From contig NZ_SDPO01000003.1 in NCBI RefSeq assembly GCF_004134865.1, positions 186,001 to 250,000 on the forward strand: a DNA stretch of 64,000 nt. Direction: 5' to 3'. The notes under the pieces are model-generated. The model worked only from the letters and a program-made list of their open reading frames with translations, was not told the DNA's origin and searched no databases. Shown in pieces: positions 34,125 to 41,806 of the stretch (the stretch's first letter is position 1; every line of letters starts with the position of its first letter). Both the position numbers and the translations under genes were made by a program. This DNA is from Agromyces fucosus (lineage in GTDB: Bacteria > Actinomycetota > Actinomycetes > Actinomycetales > Microbacteriaceae).

Positions 34125-35144
34125 GTGACCGGGCACATCGCCGTGCTCGTGAACCCCAGTTCCGGCCGCGGTCGGGGTGCCGCCGCCGCCGTGCGCGCCG
34201 TCGAACGCCTCGAGGCCTTCGACGCCGAGGTGCGCGTGTTCGCGGGCGACTCGGTCGACGACACCCGACGGCTCGCGCGCGAAGCAGTCGCCAGCCGACC
34301 CCGCGCCCTCGTGGTCGTCGGCGGCGACGGCACGCTCTCCTCGGTGCTCGACGCCGTGGTCGGGTCGGGCGTGCCCATCGCGCTCGTTCCCGCGGGCACG
34401 GGCAACGATCTCGCACGCGCACTCGGCCTGCCGTTCGGGGCATCCGATGCCGCTTCGGCCGCAGCCGAGCTCGCCCTGCACGGCACGCCCCGCGCGATCG
34501 ACGTCGGCGAGGTGGAGTCGGCGGCGGGCGTCGCGCGCTTCCTGACCGTCGCCGCGCTCGGCTTCGACGCGCACGTCAGCGAGCGCACCAATCGCCTGAA
34601 GTGGCCGCGGGGACGCGTCCGCTACTACCTGGCGATCCTCATCGAGGTCGCACGCCTGCGCCCGATGCCGTTCTCCGTCGCGTTCGACGGCGGCGCGATG
34701 CATCCGATGCCCGGCACCCTCATCGCCGTGGGCTCCACCCGCAGCTACGGCGGCGGCATGCCCGTGTGCCCCGATGCCGCCCCCGACGACGGCCTGCTCG
34801 ACGTCACCCACGTGGCGCCGCTCTCGCGGGCGAAGCTCGTGCGCCTCTTCCCGCTCCTCCTCCGCGGTGCGCATGTCGACCGGCCCGAGGTGACGACCGT
34901 GCGCGCGGCGGTCGTCGAGATCGATGCACCGGGGCTCGTGGTCTACGCCGACGGCGAGCGCGTCGGTTCCGGGCGCGCTCGCATCCGAGCGGTGCCCGGT
35001 GCACTCACGGTGCTCGTGCCGTCGGCGGCCGGAGCGGCAGGCGGGCCGGGCGCACCGGGCCCGGCGCATGCGCCCCGGCCCACGCCCGCGCCTTCGCCTT
35101 CGCCTTCGCCTTCGCCCGATCCTGGCGGGGAGCTCGCGGCATGA
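34125..35144 (+). CDS. Diacylglycerol kinase-like (YegS/DagK family) lipid kinase
   Basis: The 339-residue protein has the catalytic-domain motifs VNPSSGRGRG, VVVGGDGTLSSVLD (nucleotide-binding GGDGT), PAGTGNDLARALGLP and, further on, CPDAAPDDGLLDV. It would phosphorylate diacylglycerol or a related lipid at the membrane surface. GTG 34125 follows the stop of the preceding gene by one base. The last 35 residues are a Pro/Ser/Ala tail that includes a (CCTTCG) hexamer repeat at 35094-35117 encoding Pro-Ser pairs. Its stop overlaps the GMC gene start. Confidence 0.87.
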   Translation: MTGHIAVLVNPSSGRGRGAAAAVRAVERLEAFDAEVRVFAGDSVDDTRRLAREAVASRPRALVVVGGDGTLSSVLDAVVGSGVPIALVPAGTGNDLARALGLPFGASDAASAAAELALHGTPRAIDVGEVESAAGVARFLTVAALGFDAHVSERTNRLKWPRGRVRYYLAILIEVARLRPMPFSVAFDGGAMHPMPGTLIAVGSTRSYGGGMPVCPDAAPDDGLLDVTHVAPLSRAKLVRLFPLLLRGAHVDRPEVTTVRAAVVEIDAPGLVVYADGERVGSGRARIRAVPGALTVLVPSAAGAAGGPGAPGPAHAPRPTPAPSPSPSPSPDPGGELAA

Positions 35145-36787
35145 CCGGCTTCGACCACGACGTCGTGATCGTCGGCTCGGGATTCGGCGCCTCCGTCGCG
35201 GCGCTCCGCCTCGCGTCGAAGGGCTACGGCGTGCACGTCTTCGAGGCGGGCCGCCGCTTCGAGGACGCCGACTTCGCGAAGACCTCGTGGAACCTGCGGC
35301 GCTACCTCTGGGCGCCCGCGATCGGATGCTTCGGGGTGCAGCGCATCCACAAGCTGCCGCACGTCATGGTGCTGGCCGGCGCCGGCGTCGGCGGCGGCTC
35401 GCTGAACTACGCGAACACGCTCTACGAGCCCGGCCCAGCGTTCTTCGAGGATCGGCAGTGGCGCGGCCTCGCCGACTGGGAGGCCGAGCTCGCGCCGCAC
35501 TACGCGACGGCGAAGCGCATGCTCGGCGTCGTCGCCGAATACCCGCACTCGGGTCCGGTCGAGCAGATCATGGCGGATGCCGCCGACGACCTCGGTGTCG
35601 GCGACACGTTCCGGCGCGCACCCGTCGGCGTCTGGTTCGGACGCCCGGGCGAGACGGTTCCCGACCCGTTCTTCGGCGGCGACGGCCCCGACCGCACCGG
35701 ATGCACGCTCTGCGGCAACTGCATGGTCGGCTGCCGGGTCGGTGCCAAGAACACGCTCGCGAAGAACTACCTCGCGCTCGCCGAACGGCTCGGCACGACG
35801 ATCGAGCCGCTCCGCACCGTCGTCGAGGTGCGCGAGCGCCCCGGTGGCGGCTTCGACGTGACGACCGTGCGGAGCGGCGCGTGGTTCGGCCGCGCCCGCC
35901 GCACCGTGAGCGCCGAGCAGGTCGTGCTCGGCGCCGGTACGTGGGGCACCCAGCAGCTCCTGCACCGCATGAAGGACTCGGGCGCATTGCCCCGGCTGTC
36001 CGACGCGCTCGGGCGGCTCACGCGCACGAACTCCGAGGCGCTCGACGGCGCGGTCGCGGTGTCGGTGCCCGACGGGCTCGGTCTCGCGAGCGGCGTCGCG
36101 ATCACCACCTCGTTCCACGTCGACGAGCGAACGCACGTCGAGAACGTGCGCTACGGGCCAGGGTCGAACCTCATGGGCATGCTCGCGACGGGCCTCGTGC
36201 CCGGCGGCCGCCCCCTCCTCGGGCGACTCGGGGCGCTGGTCGGCGGTGCGCTGCGGCATCCGATCACGACCCTGCGCCTGAGTTCGCTGCATCGCTGGAG
36301 CGAGCGCGGCATCATCGCGCTCGTCATGCAGACGGCCGACAACTCGCTCACCCTCTCGCTCCGTCGCAGGTTCGGGCGCCCGGTGCTCACGAGCGCCCAG
36401 GGCGAGGGGGAGCCGAACCCGAGCCACCTGCCCGGCGCGCACCTCGCGGCCCAGGCGATCGCCGCGCGCATGCAGGCGGCCGGCGGCGTGCCCGCGGCGG
36501 CGCGCGGCTCGTGGCCGGAGGTGTTCGGCATCCCGCTCACCGCGCACTTCCTCGGTGGTGCGGTGGTCGCGGGCGATCCCGAACACGGTGTCGTCGACCC
36601 GTTCCACCGCGTCTGGGGCCACCCGGGTCTGCACGTCGTCGACGGTGCCGCCGTGCCCGCGAACCCGGGCGTCAACCCGTCGCTCACGATCACGGCGATG
36701 GCCGAGCGCGCGCTGTCGTACTGGCCGCGACGGAGCGCGGCCGACGCACGACCCACGCAGGAGGAGTTGCTAGCGGAGCGAAGCTGA
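35141..36787 (+). CDS. GMC-family oxidoreductase with CxxCxxCxxxC motif (cholesterol oxidase-like)
   Basis: The 548-residue flavoenzyme starts with VVIVGSGFGASVAALRLASKGYGVHVFEAG, has LAGAGVGGGSLNYANT in the second FAD motif and ends with the GMC C-terminal VDGAAVPANPGVNPSLTITAMAERA. Cys188, 191, 194 and 198 form CX2CX2CX3C in GCTLCGNCMVGC, a pattern also present in actinobacterial ChoD-type proteins and able to hold an iron-sulfur cluster. No signal peptide is present. ATG 35141 overlaps the lipid-kinase stop. Its substrate could be a sterol, alcohol or fatty alcohol; the operon suggests lipid metabolism. Confidence 0.86.
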   Translation: MTGFDHDVVIVGSGFGASVAALRLASKGYGVHVFEAGRRFEDADFAKTSWNLRRYLWAPAIGCFGVQRIHKLPHVMVLAGAGVGGGSLNYANTLYEPGPAFFEDRQWRGLADWEAELAPHYATAKRMLGVVAEYPHSGPVEQIMADAADDLGVGDTFRRAPVGVWFGRPGETVPDPFFGGDGPDRTGCTLCGNCMVGCRVGAKNTLAKNYLALAERLGTTIEPLRTVVEVRERPGGGFDVTTVRSGAWFGRARRTVSAEQVVLGAGTWGTQQLLHRMKDSGALPRLSDALGRLTRTNSEALDGAVAVSVPDGLGLASGVAITTSFHVDERTHVENVRYGPGSNLMGMLATGLVPGGRPLLGRLGALVGGALRHPITTLRLSSLHRWSERGIIALVMQTADNSLTLSLRRRFGRPVLTSAQGEGEPNPSHLPGAHLAAQAIAARMQAAGGVPAAARGSWPEVFGIPLTAHFLGGAVVAGDPEHGVVDPFHRVWGHPGLHVVDGAAVPANPGVNPSLTITAMAERALSYWPRRSAADARPTQEELLAERS

Positions 36788-36872
36788 GACGCGCCCGCTG
36801 CGGCGGGGCGACTCGCCCGGCAGGCCGTTCAGGCACTGTCGGGCGGCTCCGCCCGCGAGTACCATCGGCGCC

Positions 36873-37592
36873 ATGTCCGAGTTCCCGGATTTCTCAGACC
36901 TCCGCGCCCTCTACGTCAACTGCACGCTGAAGCGAAGTCCCGAACCCAGCAACACCCAGGGCCTCATGGACGCGAGCATCGCCCTCATGCGCGAGCGTGA
37001 CGTGCACGTGGACACGCTGCGGTTCGTCGACCTCGACGTCGCGACCGGCGTCTACCCCGACATGCGCGAGCACGGCTGGCCGGTCGACGCTTGGCCGGGC
37101 GAGGTGTGGCCGCTCGTCGAAGCGGCCGACATCCTCGTCGTCGGCGGGCCGATCTGGCTCGGCGACAACGCCTCGGTCACGAAGCGGCTCGTCGAACGGC
37201 TCTACTCGATGAGCGGCGAGTTCAACGATCGCGGCCAGTACGTCTACTACGGCAAGGTCGGCGGCGCGATCATCACGGGCAACGAAGACGGCATCAAGCA
37301 CTGCGCGATGAACCTGCTCTACAGCCTGCAGCACATCGGCTACGCCATTCCGCCGGGTGCCGACGCGGGATGGATCGGCGAGGCGGGCCCCGGCCCGAGC
37401 TACCTCGATCCCGGTTCGGGCGGGCCCGAGAACGACTTCACCAATCGCAACACGACGTTCATGACGTACAACCTCCTGCACCTCGCGCGGCTGCTGAAGG
37501 ATGCCGGCGGCTTTCCGGCCGGCGGCAACCTGCGCGCCGAATGGGACGCCGGCGACCACTCCGGCTTCGAGGCCAATCCCGAGTACCGCTGA
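36873..37592 (+). CDS. Flavodoxin-like NAD(P)H-dependent oxidoreductase
   Basis: The 239-residue protein begins with RALYVNCTLKRSPEPSNTQGLMD, the FMN phosphate-binding loop of the flavodoxin-like fold, then has VVGGPIWLGDNASVTKRLVERLY around the isoalloxazine and YYGKVGGAIITGNEDGIKH. It probably uses FMN and reduces a quinone or similar compound. A TACCAT box at 36860-36865 lies seven bases before the ATG, so the message is likely leaderless. It is separated from purQ by a strong bidirectional terminator. Confidence 0.85.
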   Translation: MSEFPDFSDLRALYVNCTLKRSPEPSNTQGLMDASIALMRERDVHVDTLRFVDLDVATGVYPDMREHGWPVDAWPGEVWPLVEAADILVVGGPIWLGDNASVTKRLVERLYSMSGEFNDRGQYVYYGKVGGAIITGNEDGIKHCAMNLLYSLQHIGYAIPPGADAGWIGEAGPGPSYLDPGSGGPENDFTNRNTTFMTYNLLHLARLLKDAGGFPAGGNLRAEWDAGDHSGFEANPEYR

Positions 37593-37652
37593 CGCTCGGT
37601 CGCTCGCCGCTGCCCCGGCCGCCGTGGCCATGGCCGGGCCGCGCCGGAACCG

Positions 37653-37682
37653 ACGAAGGGCGGCCCGATCGGGCCGCCCTTC
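37653..37682. terminator. Bidirectional terminator, 30-base perfect palindrome
   Basis: CGAAGGGCGGCCCGA and its exact complement meet without a spacer at 37667/37668. It lies between two convergent genes and can serve both. A real loop would use the central bases. Confidence 0.85.
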
Positions 37683-37702
37683 GCGGTGTTCGCGTTGTGA
37701 CG

Positions 37703-38401
<699 letters not shown>

Positions 38402-38412
38402 GGCGACCCCGC

Positions 38413-38745
38413 TCAGTGCGTTTCGCCGGCGGGTGCGCCGAAGCCGTCGTCGGTGACGGATGCCGCGTCGGACGCCTCTTCGGCGAGCTCGGCGTTCGTC
38501 ACCTCGTAGTGGATGCCGACGACGTCTTCGATCACGCCGTTGGAGAGGATCTCCTCGGCGATCTCCTTGACGCTGGCCTTGAGCGCGTCGTCGACGGGGC
38601 CGTCGACGGTCAGTTCGAAACGCTTGCCGATGCGCACGCCGCTGAACCCGGTGCGCCCGGTGCGGGCGAGGGCGCCGGCGACGGCCTTCCCCTGGGGGTC
38701 GAGCAGTTCGGCTTTGGGCATCACGTCGACGACGATGGTGGGCAC
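38413..38745 (-). CDS. purS: Phosphoribosylformylglycinamidine synthase subunit PurS
   Basis: The 110-residue protein starts at GTG 38745 with [18 protein letters not shown], followed by [16 protein letters not shown]. It bridges PurL and PurQ in FGAM synthase. The core is about 80 residues; here a 25-residue acidic tail ([14 protein letters not shown]) follows, which is longer than in many PurS proteins. A TAGAAT at 38790-38785 (minus strand) could be the -10 element. Confidence 0.95.
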   Translation of the reverse strand: MPTIVVDVMPKAELLDPQGKAVAGALARTGRTGFSGVRIGKRFELTVDGPVDDALKASVKEIAEEILSNGVIEDVVGIHYEVTNAELAEEASDAASVTDDGFGAPAGETH

Positions 38746-38852
38746 CGCGGTTCTCCGTCCGGTGTCGAAAGTGTGGATGCGTCGATTCTACCGGGGCGCG
38801 GAGGCATCGAAGCATCCGCGTCGTCACCGCCCCGTGCGCACATGGGCGGCCA

Positions 38853-38879
38853 GTCCGGTCGCGTGGATCGCGACCGGAC
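38853..38879. terminator. Terminator-like hairpin
   Basis: GTCCGGTCGCG (38853-38863), loop TGGAT, and CGCGACCGGAC (38869-38879) form an 11-base perfect stem. It lies 36 bases after the stop of the minus-strand gene at 38916-39344 and before the purS promoter region. Confidence 0.7.
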
Positions 38880-38915
38880 CGGCCGAGCGTGATGCGGCTC
38901 GCTGCGAGCGGCCCG

Positions 38916-39344
38916 TCAGTGCCGATTCACGGCCTTGACGAGGAGCCCGAGGGCGACGATCGCCGCAGCGCCCACGGCGATCACGAGCCCCGGGTTCTCC
39001 CGGTATCGCGCCTTCACGTAGGCGACTCCCTCGTCGGCGACCTCGCGCGCGTTCGCCACGGCGGCGCTCGCCTGCGCGGCGACGGTCTCGGCGGCCTCGC
39101 CGACCGAGTCGCGTACGTCGTTCAGCCCGTCGCTGACGGCTGCGGCCGTCTGCCCGGCCGCGCGGCTCGTGGTGTCGCCGAGTCGATCGGCGCCCGTCTT
39201 CACCGCTCGCGAGGCATCCGCGGCTCCACTGCTCGTGGCGTCGGCGGCGCGCTCCACGCGCTCCTGCGCCGTCTGGGTCACGCGGTTCGTCGCGTTCTTC
39301 ACGCCGGTCGTGACGTCGTTCGTCGTGCGGTCCGTGTCAGTCAT
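38916..39344 (-). CDS. Helical, C-terminally membrane-anchored protein (DUF883-like)
   Basis: The 142-residue protein is almost wholly amphipathic helix, rich in Ala, Asp, Thr and Arg with regular charge spacing ([36 protein letters not shown]). It ends in a hydrophobic helix, [20 protein letters not shown]. This layout recalls ElaB/YgaM/DUF883 proteins, which bind membranes or ribosomes. The family link is weak. ATG 39344 has a GGGAG site on the minus strand. Confidence 0.6.
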   Translation of the reverse strand: MTDTDRTTNDVTTGVKNATNRVTQTAQERVERAADATSSGAADASRAVKTGADRLGDTTSRAAGQTAAAVSDGLNDVRDSVGEAAETVAAQASAAVANAREVADEGVAYVKARYRENPGLVIAVGAAAIVALGLLVKAVNRH

Positions 39345-39486
39345 CAGTGGCTCCCTTCGCCGGGTGATCAGGGCATCTCATCGGATGATCGAGTCATCGT
39401 ACGCTCGCGAACCGTGAACGGCCCGGATCGGCCCTTGGGCTTGCCACGGCACCGCTGGACTGGTAGTGCTCGCCCGTGGTTCGGTG

Positions 39487-39530
39487 TTGCGCTTCCCGAG
39501 TTCCACGCGTATTATTCCGAGCGGAATAAT
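39487..39530 (+). promoter_or_regulatory. PadR-MFS promoter with perfect operator palindrome
   Basis: TTGCGC (39487-39492) and TATTAT (39510-39515) have a 17-base spacer. The 20-base perfect palindrome ATTATTCCGAGCGGAATAAT at 39511-39530 overlaps the -10 box and start region. The AT-rich palindrome stands out in this GC-rich DNA. Confidence 0.82.
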
Positions 39531-39551
39531 GGAACGAGAAAGGCGGTACGG

Positions 39552-40148
39552 ATGTCGCAGCTCAACCCGCTCGCCTTCTCGGCGCTCGGCATGCTGATCG
39601 ACGCACCCATGCACCCGTACGAGATGTACCAGCTCATGCTGGCGCGCCGGGAGGACCGCGTCGTGAAGGTGAGTGCTGGATCGCTCTACCGTGCGGTCGA
39701 GCGGCTCGCACGCGATGGGCTGATCGTCGAGAGCGGCACCGAGCGCATGGGCAATCGGCCCGAACGCACCGTCTACAGCGTGACGGATGCCGGGCGCGCA
39801 GCGTTCGACGAGAGTCTCGAGGAGATGCTCGGCCGCAACGTCAACGAGTTCCCCGAGTTCCCGCTCGCCATCGGCGAGGCGCACAACCTGCCGGCCGAGC
39901 GGGTCGTCGAGCTGCTCGGAGACCGGCTCGACTCCATTCGCGACGACATCGCCTGGTACGACGCCGCAGCCGTGCGCATCGCCGAGAAGGGCAAGCCCAA
40001 GCACGTCGTGCTGAACGTCTACTACAGCAGGGCGATGCTCGCCGCCGAAGCCGAATGGCTCGCGGCGACCATCGACGAACTCCGCTCGGGCGAACTCGGG
40101 TGGCCGTCCGGCGCCCCGGGCGTCACGGGCACCTCACCCCAGACCTGA
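39552..40148 (+). CDS. PadR family transcriptional regulator
   Basis: The 198-residue regulator has the PadR winged helix (LAFSALGMLIDAPMHPYEMYQLML, VKVSAGSLYRAVERLARDGLI, TVYSVTDAGRAAFDESL) and a long helical C-terminal dimerisation part. PadR proteins repress efflux or detoxification genes until a phenolic or drug ligand binds. It is followed after 19 bases by the MFS exporter, and a perfect palindrome covers the shared promoter. ATG 39552 has an AAAGGCGG site. Confidence 0.9.
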   Translation: MSQLNPLAFSALGMLIDAPMHPYEMYQLMLARREDRVVKVSAGSLYRAVERLARDGLIVESGTERMGNRPERTVYSVTDAGRAAFDESLEEMLGRNVNEFPEFPLAIGEAHNLPAERVVELLGDRLDSIRDDIAWYDAAAVRIAEKGKPKHVVLNVYYSRAMLAAEAEWLAATIDELRSGELGWPSGAPGVTGTSPQT

Positions 40149-40167
40149 TCCGTTCCGGAGGAACAAC

Positions 40168-41724
40168 ATGCAGACCGAACGCAAGCCATGGCCGGCCCTC
40201 TGGGCCCTCGTCATCGGCTTCTTCATGATCCTGGTCGACTCGACCATCGTCTCGATCGCCAACCCCGCCATCATGCGCGACCTCGGCACCGACCTCACCG
40301 CGGTGCTGTGGGTGACCTCCGCCTACCTGCTGGCGTACGCCGTGCCGCTGCTCATCACCGGTCGCCTCGGCGATCGCTTCGGCCCGAAGAACGTCTATCT
40401 CGTCGGCCTCGCCGTGTTCACCCTGTCGTCGCTCTGGTGCGGCCTCTCCGATGACATCACCATGCTGATCGTCGCGCGGGTCGTGCAGGGGCTCGGCGCG
40501 GCACTGATGACCCCGCAGACCATGGCGGTCATCACGCGCATCTTCCCGCCGCAGCAGCGCGGTGCCGCGATGGGCCTCTGGGGAGCCGTCGCCGGTGTCG
40601 CGACGCTCGTCGGCCCGATCCTCGGCGGTCTCCTCGTCGACTCGCTCGGCTGGGAGTGGATCTTCATCGTCAACGTGCCCGTGGGCGTCGTCGCGTTCAT
40701 CCTCGCGCTGCGGCTCGTGCCCAAGCTCGAGACGCACCAGCACTCCTTCGACTGGCTCGGCGTGGTGCTGAGTGCCGTCGGCATGTTCCTCGTGATCTTC
40801 GGCATCCAGGAGGGCGCGACCTACGACTGGGGCACCATCACCGGACCGATCACCGTGTGGGGCCTGATCATCACGGGTCTCGTGGTGCTCGTCGCCTTCG
40901 TCGTCTGGCAGCACTTCAATCGCAGGGAGCCCCTGCTGCCCTTGGACCTGTTCACGGACCGCAACTTCGCGCTCTCGAACGCCGCGATCACCTTCGTCGG
41001 GTTCGCCATCGTCGCCATGCCGCTGCCGCTCGCGTTCTACTACCAGGTCGCTCGCGGCCTCGAGCCCACGCAGGCCGCGCTCATGCTCGTGCCGATGGCG
41101 GTCGTCTCGGGCGTGATGGCGCCCTTCATCGGGCGGCTGACCGACCGCGTCGACCCGAAGTGGATCGCGTTCGCGGGGTTCACGATCACCGCCGGCGCGC
41201 TCGCGGCGATGTCGCTGCTCATCACGCCCGAGGTCGACCTCTGGGTGCTGCTCATCCCGGCCGCGTTCCTCGGCCTCGGCCTGTCGGGCATCTGGGCGCC
41301 GCTCGCCTCGACCGCGACGCGCAACCTGCCCCCGCAGCAGGCCGGCGCCGGCTCGGGCGTCTACAACATGACCCGGCAGTTCGGCTCGGTCTTCGGTGCG
41401 GCGGCGATCACGGCGCTCATGAACGGCCGCCTCGAGGCGAACCTCCCCGGGTTCGCCGAGGCCGGCGGTGAGCAGTCGAGCACGGCGGGCCAGGCCTTGC
41501 CGCCGCAGATCGCGGGTGGATTCACCGACGCGATGTCGCAGTCGCTGTGGTTGCCCGTCATCGGGTTCGCGATCGGCGCCGTGCTGGTGCTGTTCTTCGC
41601 CAAGCCCAAGGTGACGGTCGACTGGGCGCAGCAGGGGCCCGCCGCGTCGACGGATGCCGCGGAGCAGGCGACCGTCGGTGCGGCTCCCGGGGCCGCCCCC
41701 GATCTGGGGACAAAACCCGAGTAG
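40168..41724 (+). CDS. DHA2-type multidrug MFS transporter (EmrB/QacA family)
   Basis: The 518-residue protein has 14 hydrophobic helices. Helix 1 carries LVDSTIVSIANPAIMRDL, the loop after helix 2 has GRLGDRFGPK (MFS motif A), helix 4 RVVQGLGAALMTPQTMAVI and helix 5 GLWGAVAGVATLVGPILGGLL (motif C, the antiporter mark). It is a proton-driven exporter of drugs or dyes. It starts at ATG 40168 behind a CCGGAGGAAC site, and is almost certainly controlled by the PadR gene upstream. Confidence 0.92.
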   Translation: MQTERKPWPALWALVIGFFMILVDSTIVSIANPAIMRDLGTDLTAVLWVTSAYLLAYAVPLLITGRLGDRFGPKNVYLVGLAVFTLSSLWCGLSDDITMLIVARVVQGLGAALMTPQTMAVITRIFPPQQRGAAMGLWGAVAGVATLVGPILGGLLVDSLGWEWIFIVNVPVGVVAFILALRLVPKLETHQHSFDWLGVVLSAVGMFLVIFGIQEGATYDWGTITGPITVWGLIITGLVVLVAFVVWQHFNRREPLLPLDLFTDRNFALSNAAITFVGFAIVAMPLPLAFYYQVARGLEPTQAALMLVPMAVVSGVMAPFIGRLTDRVDPKWIAFAGFTITAGALAAMSLLITPEVDLWVLLIPAAFLGLGLSGIWAPLASTATRNLPPQQAGAGSGVYNMTRQFGSVFGAAAITALMNGRLEANLPGFAEAGGEQSSTAGQALPPQIAGGFTDAMSQSLWLPVIGFAIGAVLVLFFAKPKVTVDWAQQGPAASTDAAEQATVGAAPGAAPDLGTKPE

Positions 41725-41806
41725 TACTCATCTATCCACGGCGTGGGTGGCGGAGGAGGATTCGAGGAGACGGTGCGCGTCGATGCCCACCGTGCCGGAG
41801 GTCATC

